Source: Sipunculus nudus (Eukaryota; Annelida; Sipuncula; Golfingiida; Sipunculidae). From it: a DNA stretch of 64,000 bases. Under the pieces are notes generated by a model. The model was not told where the DNA came from and did not search any database. It saw nothing but the letters and a program-made list of their open reading frames with translations. The stretch is from contig CM049316.1 of assembly GCA_026874595.1 (NCBI GenBank), positions 54,445,676-54,509,675 on the forward strand, given 5' to 3'. Positions 36,920 through 49,369 of the stretch are shown here, piece after piece; position 1 is the stretch's first letter; each line of letters begins with the position of its first letter. A program made the position numbers and the translations under genes.

Positions 36920-37467
36920 GTAAGTTATGTGACAGTTGCTGTATGATATCAGTAAATTAAACATTCCAGATAAATATATCTGTAAGAGTCATATATCCCA
37001 CTGTACACATAACAAATTAGTACAGTGAAAGCAAAAGAATTTACACAGAAGGAAGTCTCTCAGTTTGACAACTCAGGATAAATGAAAAAATGTCAAAATT
37101 AGTTCAATCCTGTGGGTGTAGATGGTTGTTAGATAAGGGCTTGTGAAAAGACAAATTTAGGTGGTAACAGAAATAAAGAAAGCAGAAAGTGCAATTACAA
37201 GTTGCTTAGGTCAACTTGACTTTATAAAGCATTTCACAGATTTTGTCTATCTAGATTTTTTTTCTGACTTGATTTACAAAAGACCCAATTGGTGTTAATT
37301 CATTAATCCTCATTATTCTTGCTTTGTTCATATCCCATGAAACAAACATCAAATAAAAAATATTTTTCTCATCCATGATAATGGACATTTGTTATAATAT
37401 CATCTGTATTCTGCAGGCATCCCCAGAAATCTAACTGGAATTAACAAAATTTCTTTGATTTCTGCAG

Positions 37468-37667
37468 GACATTTGTATCTCCGCTGTGAAGGAGAAGGAT
37501 ATTGAAGCCAAGCTGAAGGCAGTGATTGCTGAATGGAATGGCCATGACTTCAACTTTGGTAACTTCAAGAACCGTGGTGAGCTGCTGCTCAGAGGTGACA
37601 CTACATCAGAGATTGTGTCTGCCATGGAGGACTCCCTCATGATCCTCAGTGGTCTTCTAAACAACAG
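37468..37667 (+). CDS. DNAH5: Dynein heavy chain exon 23 (linker)
   Basis: 66 codons plus 2: [50 protein letters not shown]. Conserved linker core. Donor gtaaca. 37668-38294 contains a pyrimidine-rich stretch near 37800-37880 and nothing else. Confidence 0.96.
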
Positions 37668-38294
37668 GTAACATATGTAGGATGGTGGATGTTAGGTAGT
37701 TTTAAAGCTAAAAGTGTGAAATTTTGACAGAACCATGGAGATTTGCTTTAATTCTGTGACTACTTATTATAACCGTTTTTGATAGTTTTACTATAACAGA
37801 CTTCGGTTATTCTACTTTCCTACTTTTTCTCTTTTTTTTGTTTCTGGCATATTTTTCCTACTTTTCCTGCTTTCTCTGTTTTCTTACTTTTTTTGCTCTG
37901 TTGCATACAAGTCCATAATGCCGTAAATAACTCTTATAATTCACTTCTGTTATGGTAAGTCCACTATTATGGACAATTTGGAGCACTGTTCGATCACAAA
38001 AGTGCAGGTAGAAACTGAGCACCATATAAAATGTTTTTTAAAAGGATATCAGTAAAGGTGCTGTTTGGATTTCACATTCATTTATTAAGAATGAACATAA
38101 AAAATGTGGTTATGTGTGTGATTTCAGTCCTTTGCCACTCTCCCTTCAGTTTTCTTGCGGTGTCCACGTTTCTACATTTCCATTCCTGCCTTTGTCCTTG
38201 TTTTCTTAAGGGTGTGCTGGACAGCTTGCTGATAACTTAGTTTTATTTCATTAAGATATTTTTTTTAAATTTTATATTTGTTGGGTTTTCTCAG

Positions 38295-38448
38295 GTACAA
38301 TGCACCCTTCAAGAAGCAGGTCCAGACATGGGTACAGAATCTATCCAACTCAACAGAGATCATTGAGAACTGGATGACAGTCCAGAACCTTTGGGTGTAC
38401 CTCGAGGCTGTGTTTGTGGGAGGTGACATCGCCAAACAGCTGCCCAAG
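38295..38448 (+). CDS. DNAH5: Dynein heavy chain exon 24 (linker)
   Basis: 154 bp, phase 2 to 0: [47 protein letters not shown]-x-x-VQ-x-W-x-YLE-x-VF is the diagnostic linker motif. Donor gtttgt. The following intron carries H2 copy 2. Confidence 0.96.
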
Positions 38449-38575
38449 GTTTGTATGTCACACCAGGGAATATTACTTTCAAGGAAATTAATTGTGGAAT
38501 AAAATTACCAACAGGTATAATCATTCAATCTGCTCTTATGCAGATTGTTTTTTCCTTGTTCAAGGGTTGCCTCCT

Positions 38576-39414
38576 TGTAATTGTATCTGCCAAAACAGAG
38601 ATTTGCAGATACTGTGTTATCAGCCAGACGTTGCTGCCACCGCCACATGGGTATTCGGAGAACTCCTCCGTAACTACTGGACAGAATTTTATAAAACTCA
38701 GAATTATTATCGGGTCACATGTGAACTGCTGTGCCCTCATTTTGAGTTGACCTCTGACCTTTCCTCTCTGCAGAGCATCCATCTTTGCATAAACCCATAT
38801 ATTTTCGGACTCGTTCAACCAATCGGGCTAAAATTTTGCATGAGTGTAGGCGGCGCCACGTGCAACCATTTTTGCTTATTATCCATCTGTTCGTCTGCCT
38901 TTGGTTAGAACCACTCATATCTCTGCAGTGGTTGGACTTATCCACCTGAAATTTTGTTTGTGTATACATCTTGGATAGCTTTCACTCTTTTATATGACAG
39001 GTGTCACCACCTGCATTCACATCTAAACTGCAGACATCCTTGCTAATATCTCGGGACTGTTTTGTAATATCAGCCTGAAATTTTGCATGTGTATACATCT
39101 TACATAGCGTTTTATCATACACAAAACTGGTGGCGCCATGCAGGTTGTCCATCTGTTCGTCTGTCTAGGGTAAAAATCACACATATCTTGGCAGTGGTTT
39201 GACTTGTCTGCCTGAAATTTTGTAAATGTATACATCTTTGATAGCTTTCTTGTTCAAATGACAGGTGATGCCACCTACAATCATGTTGATGTAGCAGACA
39301 TCCATGCTAATATGCAACACATCTCACTCTTTTTCTCCCAATCAATCCATTTCTCACTTCACCCGTACCTCTCTGATTTCAGCTGATACACATAGTTGAC
39401 TACAAGTATTCTAG
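38576..39414 (+). mobile_element. Helitron/pearl-like element family H2, copy 2
   Basis: Left-end hairpin gtatctgc ... gcagatac (38583-38612), same size as in copy 1 with a compensating base pair. About three ~270-bp core units with ggcgccacgtgcaaccattt, ctgcagacatcc and ttttgcatgtgtatacatc. Right end is tgatacacatag then tattctag before T. Open frames here are repeat shadows. Confidence 0.72.
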
Positions 39415-39746
39415 TTATTATTGGGTTTAGTTTGCACCAATTGAATTATAGGGGTTTGCCAAACTTGTATAGATCGGTTGTTTGAAAACAATTGATTTGA
39501 TAAAATAGGGGGGGGGGGATTTGATTTGAAATTTCAAAAGAAAAAAGAATGGTTGATCCATTACATGCCTTATTCCTCAAATGAAAGATATACAATTAAA
39601 AAAAATAATTAAAATGGGAAGAACAGATTTATCAAGGCTTTGTGACATTTTCCTTATTAAGGAATGAAACTACCAACAAGTTGTTCTGGGTCTGTGTTAG
39701 TAGTAGCTGTGACCATGTGTTTAACAAACTAATATTAACTTCACAG

Positions 39747-39910
39747 GAAGCAAAGAGATTCTCCAACATTGACAAATCCTGGATCAAGATCATGACCCGA
39801 GCGCACGAGACTCCCAACGTGATCCAGTGCTGTGTGGGAGACGAGACGCTGAGCCAGCTCCTACCTCACCTGCTGGAACAGCTAGAGCTGTGTCAGAAGT
39901 CTCTAACAGG
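39747..39910 (+). CDS. DNAH5: Dynein heavy chain exon 25 (linker)
   Basis: 54 codons plus 2: [53 protein letters not shown]. The last 16 bases and the donor gtaagc are part of the minisatellite that follows. Acceptor cttcacag. Confidence 0.95.
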
Positions 39911-40214
39911 GTAAGCTAACAGTGACTTGTCCAAAGTGTCTAGCAGGGTAAGCTGACAGTGACCGTTCTGAAGTCTCTAACAGGGTAAGCTGACAGCGAC
40001 TGTTCAGCAGTCTCTAACAGGCTAAGCTGACAGTGACTGGTCAGCAGTCTCTAACAGGATAAGCTGACAGTGACTGGTCAGATGTCTTTAACAGTGTAAG
40101 CTGACGGCGACTGGTCAGAAGTCTCTAACAGGGTAAGCTGAAAGTGACTGGTCAGAAGTCTTTAACAGGGAAAGCTGACAGTGACTGGTCAGATGTCTTT
40201 AATAGGGAAAGCTG
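39895..40214 (+). repeat. 37-bp minisatellite containing the exon 25 splice donor
   Basis: Unit: agaagtctctaacagg then gtaagctgacagtgactggtc. Copies start at 39895, 39932, 39969, 40006, 40043, 40080, 40117, 40154 and a partial at 40191. The first unit is the end of exon 25 plus its donor. A gtaagc donor core is kept at 39911, 39948, 39985, 40096 and 40133, and lost at 40022, 40059, 40170 and 40207. Confidence 0.95.
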
Positions 40215-40661
40215 CATGACACAGACAGGGTACAGTGATTGCACAGAAACTTTGAATGTTAACATGAGTTTAAGACAAATTTCAATTCCCCAAAACAGAT
40301 GCTTTATTAGGTTTTCTGATATCACATTTACTTTTGTGTCAGCTGCCTAATTTAACATTCTGTAAACTGGTTGTTTCTGTATTCAATAGATATATGCATT
40401 AGGAGAAAAATAGACCTCTGAAAATGAAAATATTGATTTGATTACATAAATTATTTTCTATGAAAATTGTTTGACTCTGCTGAATATAATACATAGTAAG
40501 TTAGAGAAATCATTTATTTCATTCAAACTGTTTTACACATAAATCATGATGTCCCTGAATAGTGAACTTAGCTGAAAAATTGTAATCAGTAAGAGAAATG
40601 ATTTACTATCATTTAGGACACTTATTGTCTGACTATCTTGACTCTGGTTTATTTATTTTAG

Positions 40662-40869
40662 TTACCTGGAGAAGAAAAGATTGCTGTTCCCCCGATTTTT
40701 CTTCGTGTCAGATCCAGCACTGCTTGAGATCCTGGGACAGGCCTCAGATCCACACACGATCCAGGCTCACCTTCTGTCTGTGTTTGATAACATCAAAACT
40801 GTCAAATTCCATGAGAAAAATTATGACCTCATCTTGTCCATCCAGTCCTCAGAAGGAGAAAGTATTGAT
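40662..40869 (+). CDS. DNAH5: Dynein heavy chain exon 26 (linker)
   Basis: 208 bp, phase 2 to 0: [69 protein letters not shown] is universal in dynein heavy chains. Donor gtaagt. Confidence 0.97.
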
Positions 40870-41077
40870 GTAAGTTGTCAGCAGATTCATTTGAACTTTA
40901 ACTGGACTAGTGGTATATTAAAGTGATCACATGTTTTATTTTAATTTGGTGGCCTTTAAAGGCCATTGTAATTTCTTTTCTGGAGCTGTTTTAATTTTTG
41001 TGAAGGTTAGAAAATAAATATAATTTTAAATCTTTAAATTTGAATGAATTCCTGAATTTTGTATTTTTCTGTTACAG

Positions 41078-41239
41078 CTTCAGAAACCTGTGAAGGCGGA
41101 GGGTAATGTAGAGATATGGTTGATGACACTGATGAAGATGGCACATCATTCTCTCCATGTTGTCATCCGTACTGCTGCCATGGCGATCCAAGATCCAGGC
41201 TTCCAGCTACTGGAGTTCCTTGGACTGTACCCAGCTCAG
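41078..41239 (+). CDS. DNAH5: Dynein heavy chain exon 27 (linker end)
   Basis: 54 codons, phase 0 to 0: LQKPVKAEGNVEIWLMTLMK, FQLLEFLGLYPAQ. G-x-VE-WL is the usual final part of the linker. Donor gtttgt. Intron 41240-41987 has nothing recognisable. Confidence 0.96.
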
Positions 41240-41987
41240 GTTTGTTTTACTGAGACATGTCATTTCAGCATGAAGAATGATTATATGCAACATGTCCTAT
41301 GTAACCTTCACTGGCTGCCCATGCTAGAGCTCATATAGTCAACTGTCAGTTTGTCATAGGGACCAGCTTAAACTTGTGACTTATCCTAGCTCATGTAGAC
41401 TTTTCTTGAATAAGATTGTGTAATATTGGCTTTGTAAGAGTTAGATATCCTTGGAGGAAAATATAGAAAAGTATGCATAATAATGTAATAATTTATTGAT
41501 GCCAAAGCTAAATTGAACCTTTAGTAAAAGTACTCATTATAATCTTCCAAGTATAGATTTGCTCCACACACAGTCAAGGTTTCTACACAAGACCTTATGA
41601 AAGTAAAGTTAGAATGGATACTCCTGCTACTATGTGTCATATGTATGATTTTGTAATTTTACGACATGTCAGATATACGGCATCATGACCGTTTTACGGC
41701 ACGTAGTGTTAAGCAAGTGAACTGATTTAAGTGCGCCAAGCAAAGACCAGCCTCATCATTCTTTCAACAATCCATCATTTAAAACACGTTCTAACAGAAC
41801 ACGACACTATGAACAAAAGAAATACATTTGAACACCGATGTGCATCATTTGTGTGTAAATACTAAGTATTCTGTGTCAGTTTTAATGAGTGTTATTGACA
41901 TGAAGTTTAAATCAAGCTTTGGCATGCCTTTGATATAATTAAAAAAGAATAAAATTGTGACAACATGGTACATACATGTATTTATAG

Positions 41988-42212
41988 GTGGGGATCTTAG
42001 GACTCCAGCTTATTTGGACCAGAGACTCTACTGAGGCTCTCAAAAATGCCAAGTATGATCGTAAAGTCATGCAGCAGACAAACCAGGCCTTCATGGACCT
42101 CCTGAACACGCTGATTGACCAGACCACTCGAGACCTGACCAAGGTTGAAAGAACAAAATACGAGACTTTGATCACCATCCATGTCCATCAGAGGGACATT
42201 TTTGATGAATTG
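41988..42212 (+). CDS. DNAH5: Dynein heavy chain exon 28 (linker to AAA1)
   Basis: 75 codons, phase 0 to 0: [55 protein letters not shown]. Acceptor tatttatag, donor gtaagt. Confidence 0.97.
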
Positions 42213-42673
42213 GTAAGTTGCATGATTTAATATGAAGGTTAATATAAAATTGAGCACATTCACCTTATTACAGAAAATGTTTGAAAGAAAGAAGTTTGCT
42301 TCTTGTGCTTGTTTATCACAAAGAATTGCAAAATCTTTTATTATTACATCTATTTTTATTTATCTTTTATTTAGTTTATTTTAATTTATTTTTTTTTCAG
42401 ATGTCATTTATTAAATATTTTTATATTCACAGAATCTGTAAAAGCATTTGGTGTTTGATCACAGGCTGTTTATTCACTAAACACACCTTGACCATAACCA
42501 AGTTCATTATTATCACACATTTTTATTTTGCACATCTGGCTTATGTTTAAGTATTGTAAAAAGTGTCCATTTTGAATTTTTTATAAACCTAGAGAGGAGT
42601 TTTCATTTTACTGTTGTATTTATCACACTGCATGTCATGTCACGTCACATGTTGCTCTTTCACAACACTCCAG

Positions 42674-42846
42674 TGCCGCAACCACGTCAAATCACCAACA
42701 GATTTTGACTGGGTGAAGCAGTCCCGCTTCTATTTTATTGAGGACACAGATAAAACCATCATTTCTATCACTGATGTGGACTTTGAATATCAAAATGAAT
42801 TTCTGGGCTGTACAGAGAGACTTGTGATCACACCACTCACAGACAG
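42674..42846 (+). CDS. DNAH5: Dynein heavy chain exon 29 (AAA1 start)
   Basis: 57 codons plus 2: [58 protein letters not shown] opens AAA1. Donor gtgaga; the Arg codon is split. Confidence 0.97.
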
Positions 42847-43181
42847 GTGAGAATATACCCTCAAAAATATTTTTATTTTACTTGTGTTGTACATACTTTG
42901 TAATGCTATTGGTGTGAGCCACTGAAGTAAAAGAAAATGTTTCAATCTATAATGTTTGACCTGCATGAAATCTCCACATGCATTATTTTGTAAAAGGTTA
43001 ATTTCACAAGCTACTTTAAGTCCAATGATTTTGAAGGAATGAAGCATTTTACATTTGACATTTTATTTACAGATTTGCAAACTCACTTTACCTGTTGTGT
43101 GTGTTACACCCATATCATATGGTTTATCAGGACCACTCCTGTTCTTTGTGAGACATGTATCTGAATGTGTTTCCTTCACAG

Positions 43182-43548
43182 ATGTTACATCACATTGGCC
43201 CAGGCTTTGGGCATGGCCATGGGAGGAGCTCCGGCCGGACCTGCAGGTACCGGTAAAACAGAGACTGTCAAAGACATGGGACGATGTCTCGGCAAATATG
43301 TGGTGGTCTTCAACTGCTCTGATCAGATGGACTTCAGAGGCCTTGGACGTATCTACAAAGGTCTGGCCCAGTCAGGATCATGGGGCTGCTTTGACGAGTT
43401 TAACCGTATCGATCTCCCTGTGTTGTCTGTGGCTGCTCAGCAGATCGCAATTGTTCTTGCATGTAAGAAGGAAAGAAAGAAGAACTTCATTTTCACAGAC
43501 GGAGACAATGTCGCCATGAATCCTGAGTTTGGAATTTTCTTGACCATG
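43182..43548 (+). CDS. DNAH5: Dynein heavy chain exon 30 (AAA1 Walker A and B)
   Basis: 367 bp, phase 2 to 0. The main catalytic ATPase site. [19 protein letters not shown], Walker [10 protein letters not shown] at 43237-43263, [19 protein letters not shown], Walker B CFDEFNRI at 43387-43410, and [19 protein letters not shown] at the end. All key residues (Lys and Thr of the P-loop, Asp-Glu of Walker B) are present, so ATPase activity is expected. Donor gtacga. Intron 43549-44147 is plain. Confidence 0.98.
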
Positions 43549-44147
43549 GTACGATCTGAATCATATCTTAACCTGTAACTAACACTTTAAGGTGATACAT
43601 GTACTAGGTTAAAGTAACTGGTTATGGGCATTCTGGATCATAAGTGACAATATTATTATTTCATTACCTGAAATATAATACTGTAACTATCTGGATGTAA
43701 AAATGTGAAATTTAAGATGCATTGATGTACAGTTATATCTGATTTCCAAAGAAAAACAAATATCAGAACAGATAATGTGATTGATTTTTGACCTAGAGAA
43801 GAATTTGTTAAAAATTGATATGTATTTGAATGTGTAACTGTAACTTATTTTGTGGCCTGCAAGCTTTATATACACTATCAGAATATGATTTTCTCTTTGA
43901 AATATGAATGTTCCTCAGCATTTTTCGAGTCCACATTTCAGAAAGATCATTTATCTGATTCTAAAATTCTTTAATTTTTCCCCTTGTTTGGTGTAAATTG
44001 TTTATGAATTTGTGCATACTTGGTGGTATCAGACTCAGATTCAGAGACTAGAACTGAATGCAAAACCATTATAATAATGGGTTTAAAAGGTCTTTGAAAG
44101 TAGCATCCACTGGAAAATATCAGTTTTAATGGTAATGTGGTTTTCAG

Positions 44148-44342
44148 AACCCTGGCTATGCAGGTCGTCAAGAACTTCCTGAGAACTTAAAGATCAACTT
44201 CCGTACAGTGGCCATGATGGTGCCAGATCGTCAGATCATCATCCGTGTCAAGCTGGCCAGTGTGGGCTTCATTGACAACATTGTCCTGGCCCGCAAATTC
44301 TACACGCTGTACAAGCTCTGTGAGGAGCAGCTCACTAAACAG
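44148..44342 (+). CDS. DNAH5: Dynein heavy chain exon 31 (AAA1)
   Basis: 65 codons, phase 0 to 0: [65 protein letters not shown] carries the AAA1 sensor I region and the following segment is the AAA1 C-terminal subdomain. Donor gtacaa. Confidence 0.97.
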
Positions 44343-44378
44343 GTACAAACTCAAATCTTCATTCATTTCATTTATTTT

Positions 44379-44560
44379 TAGCTCAACTTACCATATGCAC
44401 ATATGTATCCTTCACCAAGGAAAATTGAAGAAAATCCATTGGGAAACTATTGGAAAAGTAATAAGATCACAACATATCTAAGTTGATAGAATTCCCAATA
44501 AGTTTATAGAATTCCCAGTGTCAGAACTTAACTGAGTGTCGTGACCCCTGGGTCTCTTGA
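44379..44560 (+). mobile_element. Repeat element family F4, short copy
   Basis: Starts ttttagctcaacttaccata and ends agtgtcgtgacccctgggtc with tcttg. The head and tail match the larger F4 copy at 45199-47876, so this is an internally deleted copy. Confidence 0.5.
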
Positions 44561-44880
44561 CTGCTGAAATAATTTCAGAGCTGCTTGTTCTGTAAAAAGT
44601 AAGTTAATAACATGTACAGATTTTAATTTGCCTGAATAAGCTGGTAGAAATCAAGTTTTTATGATAACTTATAAGATATTGCTTAGTTCTGTTTCTAAGG
44701 TTTGATTTCCTTATTGTTTATAGGATAATGTACTCTATGAATGAGAGTGAACATTATATTAATATATAGTTCTTTCAAATATTGCATGCCTCACAAAGAT
44801 GAGATATGTGAAATCAAAGATGTTTTAGAATTTCATATGTTAACAGTATAACTAATATTGAAGTGTTTTACCTTTTAAAG

Positions 44881-45177
44881 GTCCACTACGATTTTGGTTT
44901 GCGTAACATCCTGTCTGTGCTGAGAACCCTGGGAAATGTGAAGCGATCAAGCCCCAATGACACTGAGCAGACTATTGTGATGCGCGTGCTGCGTGACATG
45001 AACCTGTCTAAGCTGGTGGACCAGGACGAGCCTTTGTTCTTGTCCCTGATCAACGATCTGTTCCCAGGAATCACCCTGGACAAGGCCGGCTATCCTGACC
45101 TGGAGTCAGCCATCAAGACCAACGTAGAGAACGCTAAGCTGGTCTGTCATCCTAGCTGGGTGCTCAAGCTCATCCAG
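44881..45177 (+). CDS. DNAH5: Dynein heavy chain exon 32 (AAA1/AAA2)
   Basis: 99 codons, phase 0 to 0: [66 protein letters not shown] is invariant in dyneins. Acceptor ccttttaaag, donor gtaatt. The following 3.2-kb intron is mostly repeat F4. Confidence 0.97.
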
Positions 45178-45198
45178 GTAATTACAGTAAACAGACAT

Positions 45199-47876
45199 TT
45201 TTTAGCTCAGCTGACTATAAGTCATCTGAGCTATAGTCGTGGTCCATTGTCCGTCGTCCGTCCGTCTGTCCGTCCGTCCGTCCGTCCGTCCGTCCGTCCG
45301 TCCGTCCGTAGATGTGGCACGTTTTGAAACCGTAAGACCTAGGAATCCAAATTTCGGCATAATGTTAGATGTCCCCAAGATCTCCTACCAAGCCGAAAAC
45401 TGGGTCTTTGCGACTTCGTTCCTTTGAGAAATTAAGGAAAAACCTCAATTTTTTATTAAAAACCTATTTTCACACTTCAGGACTGCCTAATATCAAAACG
45501 ACTCAACTGTTTTTCCTCATATTTAACATAAATATTCCTCTATATAGTTCCTATGTACATGCCAGAAATTATGTCTGTATTATATAATTTAAAAAAGTTA
45601 TGAGCCCAAACATAATGCATTTTGTAAAAAATCAGGAAAGATATTTGATCACTTAACACAAAATATGTTAAAGCTATGGACTTTTTTTCCAGTAATATAA
45701 CTTTTATTAATCAAAATTAAATTGTATACCCAAAATTAGATCAAAATCTTTTAAATTTTTTTAAAATATTAACAAAAATAAAAAATTGGTACCTTAAATT
45801 TAGCCCAACTTTGACCATGGCACGTTTTTTTCCTGTAAGTACTGTGGATTTAATTTTCACAGCATGTTTTTGTTAGCATTTTGTCTGTTAACACCAAAAA
45901 TTTGAAACCAGTTGATCAAAAACTGTAGATTTTATTCAAGTTTTCAAACACCATGTAACATATTGTTTACATCAAGTTAGTGTTATGCAGTTTGCAAGAG
46001 CTCAGCTCCCCAGCTTCAGCTCTCAGTTCCTAAAATTTGGCATACAATTAGATGTCTCCAAAATCCCCTACCATGCCAAGAATTTGGTCACTAGGACTTA
46101 ATACCTTCGAGATATTAATGAAAAACTTCATTTTTCCATTAAAAAACCCATTGTTACACTTCAAGACTGCCTAATATCAAAACAACTGATCTGACTTTAA
46201 TCATATATAATATACATATTTTTCTATACATTCTCTATGCACATGCCAGATATGATGTCAGTATTGCGTTACTGTTTTAAGTTATGGGCGCAAACATAAT
46301 GCACTTTGTAAAAAATCAAGAAATAATTTACTCCCTTAACAAGGAGATTGCTGAAGCTAGAGATTTTTTTGTCAGGGATGTAACATTATTTAATCAAGAT
46401 TCAATTGAATACCCAAAATTAGTTCTGAATTTTTCAGATTTTATAAGTTATTAGTATAAATATAAAATTAGTACCTTATATTTTGCTCAACTTTGACCAT
46501 GGCACGTTTGTTTCCTGTGAGCACTGTTGATATAATTTTCATGTCATGCACACATAAGGATTTCAGCTTTTTAGTTTAGAAAGCTGAAAGAAATTGGCCA
46601 AAAATTGTAGCTTTTGTTAATGTTTCTATGAGACCATGTCAGACTTTGGCCCTCTCCAGCCCCTCTTGAGTCACCTGTATGTTGACCTTGTTGAACTTTC
46701 AGCAAATTATGCATGCTTGACGAGAGGCATAAACTGGGGCTCCAGGCAGCTTATTATATAATGGCCAGCCACAGTTGATCCAGGTGTCCAACCCAACTCA
46801 TCTAGTAGTTTTAACCAACAACATAACAATAAACAATAAATTAATAAATTTGTGTTGGTTTTTAATAACAAATTAAAGAAAAATAGAAAAGGAATTTGTT
46901 AGTTTATAATAACAGGAAATTAACTTGCAGTTACTGATGATATAAGAATCTTGTATCGATGGATAGAATGTCATGTATTCCAAATAACACCATGCAGTCA
47001 CCTATGGTATTTTTCAGTTCAATTTTAATGATAAAAAAGTAAATCATATTATTCATTACTAATGATTGGGGATCATATGAAGGAAATTAATGATAGACAA
47101 AGATGCAGTTGATAATATTAATCTAGATTCCTACTGTGTCTAGTGTGTACATTGATGTGAAATTAGTCCAAAATGAATATATTACATTATTTTTTTAAAT
47201 ATAAATAAAAGCCATAAAACCAGGTACTTATGATCATTATTTAAATGTGTTAATTTTGTATATTCTGGATTCTCAACATCATTGTTTGGTGAAAACTGAA
47301 TAAATACCTTACATGGTGCGATTAATTTGCAATTGTATTTAAATACGAATATGAATATGTACTCCATTATAAAATTTCTTGCATAAAGAAAGGGAATTCA
47401 GGTAAAAATTAAAGTATATGAATACCAGTGCAAATACTTTCAAAATGTATTCATGAATGCATTCATGAATATATTCTTTAATATTATTTTAATAATCATT
47501 TCAGTTATATTTCATTTTAAAAAATCATAAGATTCTTTTATTATTTTTAATAAAAATTATATTTGGGACAATATTTGTAAAATTATTTAATTAATAGTTA
47601 AACTCTTATATTATATGTTCTGCTTATAAGTTATATGGCCAAGTCAAAATCTGTGTGACAATAGTACTCCATTTGTTAATAATATAAATGAAATCAATCC
47701 TCTTCCCTGTCTCCAAAGATACTATCAAAATCATACATAAGCTAAACAACAACAACTTATAATACAGCTTATATTTATAACCACACAAAACCAGCACGTG
47801 AATCATATCTAAATCATATTTTTTATCATATATAACAGCTGAGCGCCGTGACCCATAGGTCCCTTGTTGTAAATAT
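45199..47876 (+). mobile_element. Repeat element family F4, large copy with GTCC microsatellite
   Basis: Head tagctcag ... ctgagcta forms a hairpin (45202-45234), followed by a (GTCC)n tract at about 45247-45310. Two diverged copies of a ~670-bp block follow, starting near 45310 and 45985 (shared cactt-cactgcctaatatcaaaac region, acatgccagaaatatgatg and caactttgaccatggcacgt). The right end is probably gagcgccgtgacccataggt at 47837-47876. 46800-47830 is AT-rich with no further structure seen. No protein-coding frame. Confidence 0.6.
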
Positions 47877-48387
47877 TTTTTTTGTTGGAGGTAAATGCTT
47901 CCCATTTTTAAAGGCTAGATTAACTGAGATCAGACAGTTCAATAATAATAAAGCAATACCTCTGTAAAAGGGTAGCTAGTAGCAGAGTGGTGAAGATGCA
48001 CACTAATGTATTTATCCTCTGAACTGCATATTTTATATGCAACATGCAGCCACAATTAGTGCACCTTTTTTGAAATTACTTTTAGATTTTGTCTCTGCAG
48101 ATGAATGGACAAAGTTATAATGCAGATGAGTTTTAAAATGTTTGTCAAATAAATACATCTTTTGAAGTAAAAAAGAAGACAAAGCAGATTAAGAACAAAT
48201 GTCTTGATTTAGTTGATTTAATTTGAAACTGTTAGAATAAGCATTAGAACCCAGTTAACTGATCCTCCTGAATTTATTATAAACAGGAATTTAATTGACA
48301 TTTTATCAGCTATGTGGATACCAGATTTTAGAACCTTTATTACTCTTATTATTAACGCAAGTAATGAAACATTTCCTTCACTGCTAG

Positions 48388-48634
48388 CTGTACGAGACAC
48401 AGCGTGTGCGTCACGGTATGATGGCACTGGGCCCGTCTGGTGCCGGTAAGACCTGCTGTATCCACAGTCTGATGAAGGCCATGACAGACTGTGGGCAGCC
48501 ACACAAAGAGATGAGAATGAACCCCAAGGCTATCACAGCACCACAGATGTTTGGTCGTCTTGATGTTGCGACCAACGACTGGACAGACGGTATATTCTCT
48601 ACTCTCTGGAGGAGAACACTGCGTGCCAAGAAAG
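48388..48634 (+). CDS. DNAH5: Dynein heavy chain exon 33 (AAA2 P-loop)
   Basis: 82 codons plus 1: [20 protein letters not shown], Walker A GPSGAGKT at 48430-48453, [43 protein letters not shown]2 binds nucleotide structurally in dyneins. Donor gtcagg. Confidence 0.97.
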
Positions 48635-49127
48635 GTCAGGGTCATTAATATCCAATAATAGTAGAGATAAAAAAAGAGAACAATATTGAAGGTCAAGGTC
48701 ATGAGATGATAAAACTTAAGGTCATGATTTCATGATTGATATGATTTCTCGCATTGTTTTCAGTGAGTTATTTAGTGTAATAGTTGAATGGTCTTAGTAA
48801 TTACTTCTTATTTATTTTAAATTTATGAGAACAACATTACTCAGTCTCAGCTGCAAATTATACTTCTTGCTGAGACAGCCTGATCACAGCCACAGTAATA
48901 TGGAAAATGGAAAGCTAATTAATTTTTTCCTATAATTCAGCAAACTAAAATACAATTAACAGTTTTGAGAATGTTGTTCATCTTATGACGATAAAATTCA
49001 GAAGATGGTATTTGAAATGAGTGCAAGTTGTGTGTAAGAATTTGGTGGTATCCTTGTTTTTCACAGTGGAGTTAGCTTGGAATGATGCTGAAACAGGATA
49101 AGAACCTTATTTTGACTTTTTCTTCAG

Positions 49128-49369
49128 GAGAGCACGTCTGGCTGGTTCTTGATGGCCCTGTTGATGCTATCTGGATTGAGAACTTGAACTCTGTACTGGA
49201 TGACAACAAGACCTTGACCTTGGCTAATGGTGATCGTATTCCAATGGCCCCCAACTGTAAGATCATCTTTGAGCCTCACAACATTGACAACGCATCACCC
49301 GCCACGGTGTCCCGTAACGGCATGGTCTACATGAGCAGCTCAGGCCTTCACTGGCAGCCTATCCTACAG
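49128..49369 (+). CDS. DNAH5: Dynein heavy chain exon 34 (AAA2)
   Basis: 242 bp, phase 1 to 0: [80 protein letters not shown] is the AAA2 Walker B region. Donor gttcac is weak beyond GT. Intron 49370-50417 carries the TIR element at 49933-50369. Confidence 0.97.

Noticed and set aside
38492-38969. Long open frames on both strands between exons 24 and 25
   Set aside because: They fall in the H2 repeat element and recur with frame breaks in copy 1.
43055-43519. 154-codon open frame overlapping exon 30
   Set aside because: Wrong frame; the true frame contains the AAA1 Walker motifs.
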